This document shows, piece after piece, positions 34,571 to 42,723 of a stretch of 64,000 nt of DNA (within the stretch, counting starts at the first letter, position 1; each line of letters starts with the position of its first letter). Position numbers and translations under genes: made by a program. The stretch is from contig JAIDXM010000035.1 in the NCBI GenBank assembly GCA_029058745.1, forward strand, positions 1 to 64,000, read 5' to 3'. The notes below the pieces were generated by a model, which was given only the letters and a program-made list of their open reading frames with translations, ran no database searches and was not told where the DNA came from. The stretch is from Muribaculaceae bacterium. GTDB lineage: Bacteria > Bacteroidota > Bacteroidia > Bacteroidales > Muribaculaceae.

Positions 34571-36670
34571 TCACTGTCCTTCAGACTCCGCCTCGGCAGA
34601 GGCGGTGGAGCGGTTGATTTCAGGATACTGCACTCTCGAGTGATAGATTGTCGAGAGCCGTTTCTTGAAGGTGTCTTTCACTGTTTCCACATCCCGGAAA
34701 GAGATTGGGGCCTCTTTGAGGAGCCCGTCGGAAATCTGGGAGTCGATGATTCTGTCAACGAGGGTGTTTATAGCGTCAGGCGTGAAGTCGTTCAGGCTTC
34801 TTGAGGCCGCTTCCACAGCGTCAGCCATCATTAGTATCGCGGTCTCTTTGGATTGTGGGTTTGGCCCCGGATACTGGAATTTCGACTTGTCGATGACTTC
34901 ATCCGGGTTCTCGTTGACTGCAGTGTTGTAGAAATACTTTGTGATTCCCTTTCCGTGGTGCTGGGAGATGAAAGCCTTTATTACCTTAGGCAACTTCTCT
35001 TTTGAGGCCATGGCGAGACCGTCGGTGACATGGGCGATAATCTTCTGGGCGCTTGTCTCCGGATTGAGTCCGGCATGTGGGTTTACCCCGTGTTGGTTTT
35101 CAGTGAAGAATACCGGGCTTTTCATTTTTCCGATGTCGTGGTACAAAGCCCCGGTCCTGACGAGGGTAGTGTTCGCTCCGATTGCTCTGGCTGCTTCCGT
35201 GGCCAGCGTTGACACCTGCATGGAGTGCTGGAACGTGCCTGGCGCGTTTTCCGCGAGGCGACGGAGAAGCGGGCTGTTTATGTCGCTGAGTTCCACGAGA
35301 GTCACAGTGGATGTGAACCCGAAAATCTTCTCGATTACAAGGATAAGGATATACGCGAATGAGAGTATCACGGAGTTTATGGCGAATATGCCGATTATGC
35401 GCGGCACGAAATTCGACAGATTCCCTTCGGAAAGGAGACATGTCGCGAAATAAGTCACCGTGTATGCCAGGAACGACAGCATTGCCGTGCGCAGAAGCTG
35501 GGAGCGGCGGCTCAGTTGCCGTATGCTGAATGTGGCTGTGAGTCCAACACTGAGTTCCATGAACAGGAACTGGAACTGATAGGTGGCCACCAGCGTGGAT
35601 ATCAGCACTGTCGTGAGAAGCGCGAATATGGCGGTTCTTGAATCAAAGAACACCAGGATAATTACAGGGACTGCGGCGAAAGGGACAAGGTATATTCCGT
35701 TTGACACGTATTCGAACATCACTATTGAGAATACTACAAAGAGGGTGATGAACGACATCAGAAACACCATCTGGCGTATGTCGGAGAAGAATCTTGACCT
35801 GTAGAGACTCATGAAACAGTACAGGAGGATGTATATCAGGATTATATACAGACCTTGTCCGATGATGAAATACGTGTGGTCGCGAGTCTCGGCCTGCCTG
35901 GAATTCATCATGTCGAGGTAGGTGTTGAGGTTGGTGAAAATCTGAGGATTAATAATCTCGCCACGGTCAACAATCCTTTGTCCCTTCTTTATTACACCCA
36001 TCGCTCCGGTCACGTTCAGATATTCCTGGCTCCTGTATTTATAGTCGGTGGCGGAATCAGTGACTATGTTAGGTGTGATGCATAGGTTGAGCGCCTTCCT
36101 GATTTCGGGGGCCATTTTCCCTTCTCCACCGTGGAACTCATGGGAAAAGATTGAGTCTATCCTGCCGAAAGCCCTTGCTGGGGAAAGCATTGACGCGGCA
36201 TTTATTGCCACAACCGATTTGGATTCACCGGAGTTCCCTTCCACGAGCCGGAGTTGGCGGTTGCCGTTGGTGACGACATTTGCATACATCTTTGATTCAA
36301 GCACTCCGTTCTCATATGTCTGCTTGAGCAATTTCAGGAGGAGAGTCCTCTCTTCATGCGATGAATGGTTCTGAATGATGTTGGCGAATCTCTCCATATT
36401 CGTTTTCTCAGCCTCCAGGTCTCTTTTCACGAAAGGCACAAAGACACGGTCGATGCTGTCTCGCATCTTTCTCACGGATGCTGAGTCGCGCAATATCGGG
36501 GTGTCGAAGTCTGCCGTGAGCAGGGGATATTTCCAAGGCTGGTTTTCTTCGAAAGAGAAACTCTGATGGTCGGCTCTCGGAAGAAACAGAAGAATCACCG
36601 CCACCGAGGTGATGGCGAGACCGAATCTTATGAGGTTGAGTTGGGAGAAAATTTTATTCCACATAATCAT
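34571..36670 (-). CDS. 7TM-HD phosphodiesterase (PgpH-like, probable c-di-AMP hydrolase)
   Basis: 699 aa. One membrane helix is at about 14-30, then a large extracytoplasmic domain at about 40-265 (7TM-HD extracellular type), seven helices at about 267-450, then a cytoplasmic HD domain with H482 (TFQHSMQV), H511-D512 (ALYHDIGK), a QHHGKG motif and a MMADAVEAASRSL segment. Family members of this layout (Listeria PgpH) hydrolyse cyclic di-AMP (established). The same activity here is inference. The gene begins 31 bp after the stop of the RelA/SpoT gene and should be on the same transcript. Confidence 0.9.
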   Translation of the reverse strand: MIMWNKIFSQLNLIRFGLAITSVAVILLFLPRADHQSFSFEENQPWKYPLLTADFDTPILRDSASVRKMRDSIDRVFVPFVKRDLEAEKTNMERFANIIQNHSSHEERTLLLKLLKQTYENGVLESKMYANVVTNGNRQLRLVEGNSGESKSVVAINAASMLSPARAFGRIDSIFSHEFHGGEGKMAPEIRKALNLCITPNIVTDSATDYKYRSQEYLNVTGAMGVIKKGQRIVDRGEIINPQIFTNLNTYLDMMNSRQAETRDHTYFIIGQGLYIILIYILLYCFMSLYRSRFFSDIRQMVFLMSFITLFVVFSIVMFEYVSNGIYLVPFAAVPVIILVFFDSRTAIFALLTTVLISTLVATYQFQFLFMELSVGLTATFSIRQLSRRSQLLRTAMLSFLAYTVTYFATCLLSEGNLSNFVPRIIGIFAINSVILSFAYILILVIEKIFGFTSTVTLVELSDINSPLLRRLAENAPGTFQHSMQVSTLATEAARAIGANTTLVRTGALYHDIGKMKSPVFFTENQHGVNPHAGLNPETSAQKIIAHVTDGLAMASKEKLPKVIKAFISQHHGKGITKYFYNTAVNENPDEVIDKSKFQYPGPNPQSKETAILMMADAVEAASRSLNDFTPDAINTLVDRIIDSQISDGLLKEAPISFRDVETVKDTFKKRLSTIYHSRVQYPEINRSTASAEAESEGQ

Positions 36671-36701
36671 TTTCTTATGGTGCTGTCAGTGCATGCTCCC
36701 G

Positions 36702-38924
36702 TCAGGAGGAACGCCGCGCGAATTTTATATCTTTAATTTTTTTCAATGCATCGCAGATTACCTCCACAGTGTCGGCATTGTCCACCTGCACAGTAAGGTC
36801 GCAATGAAACACTTCCTGTTTCGCCGCTATGCTTAGTCCGCGAATGTTGATTTGCAGTTTTTTAGAGACAGTCGATGAAATTTCTTCCAGAATGCCGTGT
36901 CTGTCGATTCCGTCGATGCTTATGGTGGCGATGAAATTTTCGGCTGTTCCGCCCCATTTTGTTGCCACGAGCCTTGAGCCGAACGCGCTCTTGAGCCTCA
37001 TGGCGTTCGGACAGCTTACTTTATGAAGAATCACATTCTCGTCGTCATCGACAAACCCGAGCACATCGTCACCGGGAATGGGGGAGCAGCAAGTGTCGAA
37101 GCGATAGTTAGGGGAGGCCTCGTCAGGATGGAGCACATATATCTCCTTCCTGTTGATTTTCTCTTTTTTCACTTCGCCGGGTTTTTTCTTTGACGAGAAT
37201 GGATTTCTGAGAATCTTCTTCATGAGCGACCGCCTTGTATTGTTGGCCTCCTTAAGTTCCTTCGCGGAAAGGTTGATTTCGTCGTTGGCCAGCATTATGA
37301 AGAGGTCTTCCCTCGATTTGAGATGATAGTTGGCGAGAATCCTCGTTATTGTCTCGTTAGACGGTGATATCGCTTCCTTGTCAAGGAACTCGTTGAAAAG
37401 TTTCTCTCCCCTTAAAAGTAGGAGCTTGCGGTCTTTTCTCAGGATTGCACGCAGTCTGTTCTGTGCTTTTGCAGTGTGGCAATATTGCATCCATTCCGCC
37501 TGTGGGGTCTGTGTCTCTGACGTTATGATTTCCACTTGGTCGCCGCTTCCGAGCTCATGGGATAGTGGCACGAGCTTATGGGCGATTTTCCCGGCCATGC
37601 AGTGTATTCCAAGCTGGGAGTGAATCGCGAAAGCGAGGTCGAGCACTGTTGCTCCGGCCGGAAGAGTTATGAGATCGCCTTTAGGGGTGAACACATATAT
37701 CTCTGAGGCGAACAGGTTTAGCTTAATTGTGTCGAGGAAGTCTATGGCGTTAGGTTCCGGATTTGCGAGAATATCCTTGATGGTGTTCATCCAGGAGTCG
37801 AGCTCCGTCTCGTCTTCCTGCACCCCCGTCTTGTATTTCCAATGGGCGGCGTAGCCGAGTTCGGCGATGTCGTCCATTTTCCTTGACCTGATTTGCACCT
37901 CAATCCATTTCCCTTCGGGCCCCATGGCGGTCAGGTGTAAGGCCCTGTATCCGTTTGCCTTGGGAGTGCTTGTCCAGTCGCGCAGGCGGTCGGGATGGAT
38001 TTTATGTCCGTCTGTGAAGAAGGTGTAGATTTGCCAGCATCTGATTTTCTCAAGAGCGTCATCGTCGTTCTCAAAAATCACTCTCACGGCATATATGTCG
38101 TAGATTTCCTCAAAAGGCACTTTCTTGGTTTCCATCTTGTTGAAAATGGAGTATGCGCTTTTCACTCGGGCCTTTATTTCATATTTGAATCCTGCGGCGT
38201 CAAGCTTCTCTATGACGGGCTTTACGAATTCGCGTACAATGCGCTCACGCTGTTCCTCGGTTTCGCTGAGCTTGCCCATAATCCAGTCGTAGGCTTGCGG
38301 GTGTTCATATTTGAAAGCGAGGTCTTCGAGTTCCATCTTGATTTTGAAAAGGCCGAGCCGGTGGGCGAGAGGGGCATACACATAAAGAGTCTCGCCGGCA
38401 ATCTTATACTGTTTTTCCGGCCTCATGGAGCCGAGAGTACGCATATTGTGAAGCCTGTCGGCCATTTTTATGAGCACCACTCGGACATCGGACGACATTG
38501 ACAGAAGCAGTTTACGGAAGTTTTCCGCTTGAATGGATGCCTTGTCGCCGAAAATTCCGCCTGAGATTTTCGTGAGCCCCTCCACAATATCGGCGATTTT
38601 CTTTCCGAAAGACGCCTCTATGTCATCACGGGTGAATTCAGTGTCTTCCACCACGTCATGAAGGAGTGCGGCGCAAATCGATGTGGAACCGAGTCCAAGT
38701 TCTGAGATTACGATTTTCGCCACGGCAATCGGATGCAGGATATATGGCTCCCCGCTTCTGCGTCTCACCCCTTTGTGGGCCTCTTTGGCAAAACGGTAGG
38801 CACGTTCGATTATCTCCACTTTTTTCCGGTGGTTGCTTGAGAGATAGGCTTGGAGGAGGTCGCGGTAGGCGTCTTCCACCATCTTGTCTTCTTCCTGTAT
38901 TGTATGAGAGAGATACTTGGTCAT
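36702..38924 (-). CDS. spoT: Bifunctional (p)ppGpp synthetase/hydrolase (RelA/SpoT)
   Basis: 740 aa. The N-terminal hydrolase domain carries H64 (ILHPIAVA), H89-D90 (ALLHDVVEDTEF) and RLHNMRTLGSM, so it is likely active. The synthetase domain follows (DWTSTPKANGYRALHL, WIEVQIRSRKMDDIAELGYAAHWKYK). Then come a TGS domain at about 410-475 (EIYVFTPKGDLITLPAGATV), a helical/zinc-finger-like region with CCSPIPGDDVLGF, and an ACT domain at about 665-740. It makes and breaks the stringent-response alarmone. It has a full promoter that begins inside the terminator of a small RNA upstream, and the 7TM-HD gene follows. Confidence 0.97.
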   Translation of the reverse strand: MTKYLSHTIQEEDKMVEDAYRDLLQAYLSSNHRKKVEIIERAYRFAKEAHKGVRRRSGEPYILHPIAVAKIVISELGLGSTSICAALLHDVVEDTEFTRDDIEASFGKKIADIVEGLTKISGGIFGDKASIQAENFRKLLLSMSSDVRVVLIKMADRLHNMRTLGSMRPEKQYKIAGETLYVYAPLAHRLGLFKIKMELEDLAFKYEHPQAYDWIMGKLSETEEQRERIVREFVKPVIEKLDAAGFKYEIKARVKSAYSIFNKMETKKVPFEEIYDIYAVRVIFENDDDALEKIRCWQIYTFFTDGHKIHPDRLRDWTSTPKANGYRALHLTAMGPEGKWIEVQIRSRKMDDIAELGYAAHWKYKTGVQEDETELDSWMNTIKDILANPEPNAIDFLDTIKLNLFASEIYVFTPKGDLITLPAGATVLDLAFAIHSQLGIHCMAGKIAHKLVPLSHELGSGDQVEIITSETQTPQAEWMQYCHTAKAQNRLRAILRKDRKLLLLRGEKLFNEFLDKEAISPSNETITRILANYHLKSREDLFIMLANDEINLSAKELKEANNTRRSLMKKILRNPFSSKKKPGEVKKEKINRKEIYVLHPDEASPNYRFDTCCSPIPGDDVLGFVDDDENVILHKVSCPNAMRLKSAFGSRLVATKWGGTAENFIATISIDGIDRHGILEEISSTVSKKLQINIRGLSIAAKQEVFHCDLTVQVDNADTVEVICDALKKIKDIKFARRSS

Positions 38925-38979
38925 TGGCGAAAAAACTAATAAAAGTGATTAGGGGGTCTTTACTGACGCTCTAATGTTA

Positions 38980-39011
38980 CAAAATTAATGAAAAAAGGAG
39001 AGAAATGCAAA
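38980..39011 (-). promoter_or_regulatory. Promoter of spoT
   Basis: TTTG (39008-39011), a 20-bp spacer and TAATTTTG (38980-38987) on the minus strand match the consensus. The TTTG is part of the U-run that ends the upstream small RNA, so terminator and promoter share bases. The start is about 50 nt before the ATG. Confidence 0.65.
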
Positions 39012-39126
39012 AAAACCGCCCACCTCACGGTGAACGGTTTTCCCCTGCCTTAGATTCCGGGTCCGACACAGATGCCAAGGAGGAGAGATGCACCGGTGTT
39101 GGAACCGGCTTCCGTATCTTTGGCAG
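39009..39126 (-). ncRNA. Candidate small RNA upstream of spoT, rod-like with intrinsic terminator
   Basis: On the minus strand 39126-39045 folds into one rod. The closing stem CTGCC/GGCAG is followed by an AA/AA internal loop, AGAT/ATCT, a one-sided bulge, then a 13-position stem with 12 pairs (one G-U) and a 26-nt apex. It is followed at once by a terminator hairpin (39014-39039) and a run of seven U. The length is about 118 nt. No open frame explains it. It is not a tRNA or tmRNA. I could not find the SRP GGAA/AGCAG motif or a convincing 6S shape. The promoter is unclear (weak TAATTTCT at 39132-39139). Confidence 0.6.
39014..39039 (-). terminator. Intrinsic terminator of the small RNA upstream of spoT
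   Basis: AACCG pairs with CGGTT and CACC with GGTG around a TCAC loop, with one mismatch pair in between. Seven consecutive T follow on the minus strand. Confidence 0.75.
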
Positions 39127-39159
39127 TCGATAGAAATTACTAATGTATATAACCCAAAA

Positions 39160-39618
39160 TTTAGACAATTAAGTTTTCCAACGGCATTGCTTCAAGGCCC
39201 TAAAACATATCTAAGTCATGAAAAAAAGTTTTCTGTTATTACGGTTGCGTAAATATCTTTTTCGGAATGATGTCGCATGTCGAGGGTGTCAGGCATATGG
39301 TGCCCGAAATCTTGGTCGCTGATGTGATTGGAATGAAAGGATGTGTAAAACATAATGAGTGTTTTTGTGTCAGGAAGCTGACATAGTTGATGATTGTTGT
39401 TTGGGAAACTGGGGCGGGATATCCTTCCCCATTATATGGTCTCGTCGTTCCGGGAGTGTGGGCCGGATTATGCAGACGACTTCTATCGTTGTATTCGATA
39501 TAGAAACGCAGGATCGTATGTAAATATTGGTGTAGAAATGTTAAAATATGCACAAAAATTGCACATGTGTGCGCACGGTTGCCGATGAATAGATGTAAGA
39601 TGTTGATGTATAGAAAAA
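39160..39618. other. Long intergenic region without a recognisable gene
   Basis: About 460 bp between the small RNA and the ribH terminator. Open frames on both strands are short and resemble no protein family. A 34-codon frame from 39218 starts with a signal-like MKKSFLLLRLRK but has no support beyond that. No repeat or RNA was recognised. It could be an eroded gene or an unknown RNA. Confidence 0.5.
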
Positions 39619-39653
39619 TCCGCGATATGGATTTCTGAAATCCATATCGCGGA
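39619..39653 (-). terminator. Terminator after ribH
   Basis: A perfect 16-bp stem with a 3-nt loop is followed on the minus strand by a T-run. It lies 34 bp downstream of the ribH stop codon and closes the left-pointing housekeeping block. Confidence 0.8.
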
Positions 39654-39686
39654 AATAGTAATGTCTGCGAGAATCGGCTACGGGAT

Positions 39687-40208
39687 TCAGACAGAGGCAT
39701 GTATATTTGCCATCTCTATGGCGGCCACTGCGGCTTCCGCGCCTTTGTTGCCGAGACAACCGCCGGCCCTGTCGAGAGCCTGTTGTTGGTTATCTACAGT
39801 CAACACTCCGAAAATCACTGCGGCGTCCCCTTTGGCATTCAGGTCGGCCACCCCCTGTGCGGCAATCTGGCATACATAGTCGAAATGAGGGGTGTCACCG
39901 CGAATCACACATCCGATTACGATTACCCCTTCTGTGGCATCCGGATTCCCGCTTCCAGGTCTGGCAGACGATTTTTTCAATGCGAGAGCGGCGGCGTTTA
40001 CAAGCTCTACCGTGCCGGGGACACTGACCTGTATTATTTTGTCTTTTGCGATTCCCGCACGGCGCAGCACTCCGGCTGCGGCATCGCGTAGGGAATGGGT
40101 GATGGCTTGGTTCCAGTCGGCTGTTATCACATAGAAGTTTCCGGCAATCTTTTCATTGATTTCCGGGATGTGGATTGCCGAACCGTTGGTGTTTAATATA
40201 GTTGACAT
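39687..40208 (-). CDS. ribH: 6,7-dimethyl-8-ribityllumazine synthase
   Basis: 173 aa, usual length. It makes the riboflavin precursor lumazine from a ribitylamino-pyrimidine and 3,4-dihydroxybutanone phosphate. Motifs in order: ITADWNQAIT, VSVPGTVELVNAAALAL, VIGCVIRGDTPHFDYVCQ with the catalytic His of the DTPHFD loop, and FGVLTVDNQQQALDRAGG. It lies at the 3' end of the block behind the helical-repeat protein gene. ribF lies about 4.4 kb upstream on the same strand. Confidence 0.96.
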   Translation of the reverse strand: MSTILNTNGSAIHIPEINEKIAGNFYVITADWNQAITHSLRDAAAGVLRRAGIAKDKIIQVSVPGTVELVNAAALALKKSSARPGSGNPDATEGVIVIGCVIRGDTPHFDYVCQIAAQGVADLNAKGDAAVIFGVLTVDNQQQALDRAGGCLGNKGAEAAVAAIEMANIHASV

Positions 40209-40251
40209 TATGATGTTGTTTTAATCATGACATCCGGCGGCGATGCATAAT

Positions 40252-41145
40252 TCACGATTGCCGGCTGTCGTCGATGGTTTCGTTTTTAGTCTCCCCTTTC
40301 TTGAATTTAGACTTGGCCACGTTAGAGATTTTATGGATAAACGCTTTCCAGGTGTTCTCATGTTCTATGTCGGCGTCCATCACTTCAATCAGGGCGAGAA
40401 TGTCTCGTTCAAGTTCAATCGTCTCCTGCGCGATTGCGTGAGGAAGGATAGCGTTGAGGAGTCGTCTTGCTCGAGGGCGCATGGTCCGTACCCTCATCAT
40501 AATCTCCGCCATCTCGATAGTCATCCTGATTTCTTTCCGGGTGACTCTTCCGGTGCGCTTCTTTGAATATTTGATAGCCTCCGCGTAGAACTTAAGGGCG
40601 GCCTTGAGGTCGCCGGTAGAGGCGAGAAGCTGTCCCACATTTCTCAAGGAATCGACAAGCTTGTCGGTGGCGGCCACTACACCGGCATTTACCTTCTCAT
40701 AAAGGAGTCCGGCATTGATTTGCTGTTTGACGAGCAGGTCCATGGCTTTCTTGCGGGAGCGCAGAATCCTCGTAGAGAGCTCCATGGCGAGGATATGGTA
40801 TTTCCCGAATCTCTGTTCGTCGGTCTTTACGAGATTGTCGAGCACTTTGAAAAGTATCTCAAGTTCTTTCTCGCTTTGTTTGTAGTTCTTCAGCGCGAAA
40901 TGGATTTCTGAAAGGTCGAAAAGGAGAGCCACGAGCACAGCCCTGAATTCCACGTTGTAGAAATCGGGAAAATCCCGGAGGATCTTGAGCGCGGCCACGG
41001 TTCGCTCCATGGCGTCCATATATCGTTCTTCGGCAATGAGCTGTTCGGCCGTGTCGCGGCAGTTGAGCGCTTCCTTGAGAATGGCGACATCACCGGAGTT
41101 CTTGTCAAACTTCTCAAGCATCAGGGGAATTTCAATCTGATTCAT
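40252..41145 (-). CDS. Helical tetratricopeptide-like repeat protein
   Basis: 297 aa, almost wholly alpha-helical with paired helices typical of TPR folds, for example ERYMDAMERTVAALKILRD, ALKNYKQSEKELEILFKVLD and TGDLKAALKFYAEAIKYSKK. There is no signal peptide, so it is cytoplasmic. The C terminus is basic. A protein of this kind often lies beside ribH in Bacteroidetes (recollection, not tested). It is probably a scaffold. Partners are unknown. Confidence 0.75.
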   Translation of the reverse strand: MNQIEIPLMLEKFDKNSGDVAILKEALNCRDTAEQLIAEERYMDAMERTVAALKILRDFPDFYNVEFRAVLVALLFDLSEIHFALKNYKQSEKELEILFKVLDNLVKTDEQRFGKYHILAMELSTRILRSRKKAMDLLVKQQINAGLLYEKVNAGVVAATDKLVDSLRNVGQLLASTGDLKAALKFYAEAIKYSKKRTGRVTRKEIRMTIEMAEIMMRVRTMRPRARRLLNAILPHAIAQETIELERDILALIEVMDADIEHENTWKAFIHKISNVAKSKFKKGETKNETIDDSRQS

Positions 41146-41208
41146 ATATAGAGTGTTTTAGATTCTGGTTGTGGGATTCAGGGGTGGCTGTTCCCGTCAA
41201 ATCGTGTT

Positions 41209-41847
41209 TCAGGATTTCTTGCCATCAATCTGGCATTTCGATTTGTGGCCGAGATAGCCTCCGTGATGGCGTTTTGCGTATTCCTCCACAGTGAATCCGA
41301 TAGCCTCCATTGTTGCCACAACAAGGAGGTCGCCCATCACGGTCATCATTGTGGTGGAGGTGGTGGGGGTCATCCCGAGAGGGCATACCTCAGGTTTGCC
41401 GCCGGTTGACAGGGCCACATCGGCGGCCATTGCCAACGGACTCGATGCGTCGCCGGTGATTACGATAAATGGCAACTCCGGATATAGCACCTTCGCGAGG
41501 TCGATAAGTTCAAGTATTTCGCGCGTCTTTCCGGAATTGCTCAGCAATAGCAGCACATCGTTTTTCTGCAGGATTCCGAGGTCGCCGTGCTGTGCTTCCG
41601 AAGGATGCAGGAATACGGCCGGAGTGCCGGTGGAACAGAATGTAGTGGCGATATTCATGGCTATCTGGCCGGCCTTGCCCATTCCCGAGGTGACAAGTTT
41701 GCCGCCAAGGCGGTTCACTTTCTCCACAATCAAGGCTATAGCCCGGTCATATCCGTCGGTGAGAGGAATCGATCTTACGGCTTCAGCCTCATATTCGAGA
41801 ATCTTTCGCAGCCTGTTCTCAAGAGGGGAGTTCGCAGTTTTGTCCAT
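41209..41847 (-). CDS. SIS-domain sugar phosphate isomerase (KdsD/KpsF-like, without CBS domains)
   Basis: 212 aa. A single SIS domain: VTSGMGKAGQIAMNIATTF, the STGTPAVFLHPSEAQHGDLG segment and LLSNSGKTREILEL match D-arabinose 5-phosphate isomerases, which start Kdo synthesis for lipopolysaccharide. The C-terminal CBS pair of E. coli KdsD is missing, as in several Bacteroidetes members. The reaction ribulose 5-phosphate to arabinose 5-phosphate is the likely one, but other SIS isomerases remain possible. It lies between the thioesterase and the helical-repeat protein genes. Confidence 0.85.
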   Translation of the reverse strand: MDKTANSPLENRLRKILEYEAEAVRSIPLTDGYDRAIALIVEKVNRLGGKLVTSGMGKAGQIAMNIATTFCSTGTPAVFLHPSEAQHGDLGILQKNDVLLLLSNSGKTREILELIDLAKVLYPELPFIVITGDASSPLAMAADVALSTGGKPEVCPLGMTPTTSTTMMTVMGDLLVVATMEAIGFTVEEYAKRHHGGYLGHKSKCQIDGKKS

Positions 41848-41855
41848 GACGGTAA

Positions 41856-42320
41856 TTACTGAATTGTATTGTGTTTTATGATATCTCTGCCTTCAAAATC
41901 GCATGCCCGTTTCTTCCATTCCTCAGGCACCGGAGAAGTCTGTCCTGTGGCCGGGTCGAAACATACCATTACGGTCTCGCAGGCCGATTTTATCTGTCCG
42001 GATGCTGTTTCCCTGATTAGCTGCAGGATTCGCATGCTTTTATTGGATACGGAGAGGCATGTTGTGAGCACCTCGATGTCTTCCCCGAACACAATCGGGG
42101 CCATGAAAGAGCAGTTGACATTGGCAATCACCATATCCACATGCTTCCAATCCACCGGCTTGCCGCCTACTGAATTGAAATAATGGGCTTTGCCGGTGTC
42201 GTAGAATGCGAAATATACTGTATTGTTGACGTGTCCGAGCACATCGACATCGTTGAACCGGATTTGGACTCCGGTTCTGTCATGGAAGAGAGATATGTCG
42301 GGTAGGTTTTGATAATCCAT
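41856..42320 (-). CDS. Acyl-CoA thioesterase, 4-hydroxybenzoyl-CoA thioesterase type
   Basis: 154 aa from ATG 42320 (MDYQNLPDISLF). A further ATG at 42350 would add 10 residues. The hot-dog fold signature IRFNDVDVLGHVNNTVYFAFYDTGKAHYF carries the catalytic Asp of the DxxGHVNN motif. It hydrolyses acyl-CoA or acyl-ACP thioesters in the cytoplasm. The substrate is not known. The gene ends 8 bp before the SIS gene starts. Confidence 0.88.
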   Translation of the reverse strand: MDYQNLPDISLFHDRTGVQIRFNDVDVLGHVNNTVYFAFYDTGKAHYFNSVGGKPVDWKHVDMVIANVNCSFMAPIVFGEDIEVLTTCLSVSNKSMRILQLIRETASGQIKSACETVMVCFDPATGQTSPVPEEWKKRACDFEGRDIIKHNTIQ

Positions 42321-42425
42321 ATTAATATTTGTTTTTAGGAGCGTCGTCATTGGTGGATTTCAGCTCCGGAGGTTCTCATGTCATTGAAAAATAGTTGTGA
42401 CACAAGAGCCGAGGACGGCGTGACG

Positions 42426-42722
42426 TCAGCCGGCCACAAACCTTATATCAGAAATAACGTTTTTACCAAGCTGCCGGTTGATTTCATGAGCCAGCATCGA
42501 GCGGCTCATGGTCAGTTCATGCCGCAGCGCGGCATTTCTTACCCCCACGGTCATGACTCCGGCTGCCACATGGGGCCTGGCGCATTGCGATGCGAGAGCC
42601 TGTCCCACAACGGCAGTCCACAAGTCGATAGCCTTCCGTTCGTCGAGCCTGTCCTGGAAACAATTGTCCTGGAAAGCCAGCCTTAATATGTCGCCGATGC
42701 TTTGGGAATCTTTCCTTTCCAT
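42426..42722 (-). CDS. DUF721 (DciA-like) protein
   Basis: 98 aa. The pattern IGDILRLAF, LWTAVVGQALASQCARPHVAAGVMTVGVRNAALRHEL matches DUF721, the family of DciA, which helps load the replicative helicase in bacteria without DnaC (established for other phyla). The start codon follows recF by 1 bp, the usual recF-DUF721 pair of many bacteria. Confidence 0.88.
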   Translation of the reverse strand: MERKDSQSIGDILRLAFQDNCFQDRLDERKAIDLWTAVVGQALASQCARPHVAAGVMTVGVRNAALRHELTMSRSMLAHEINRQLGKNVISDIRFVAG

Positions 42723-42723
42723 A

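Noticed and set aside
39009..39126. Identification of the small RNA as SRP (4.5S) RNA or 6S RNA
   Set aside because: The conserved SRP apex with GGAA and AGCAG is missing on both strands, and the length and loops do not fit a normal 6S RNA. I left it unnamed.
39218..39322. 34-codon open frame starting MKKSFLLLRLRK
   Set aside because: It looks like a signal peptide start but stops soon after, with no family match or clear promoter, so chance is the simpler explanation.
39239..39700. 153-codon open frame on the minus strand
   Set aside because: It runs through the ribH terminator hairpin and into the ribH 3' end. Its composition is unlike a protein family (many Thr, Ile, His).
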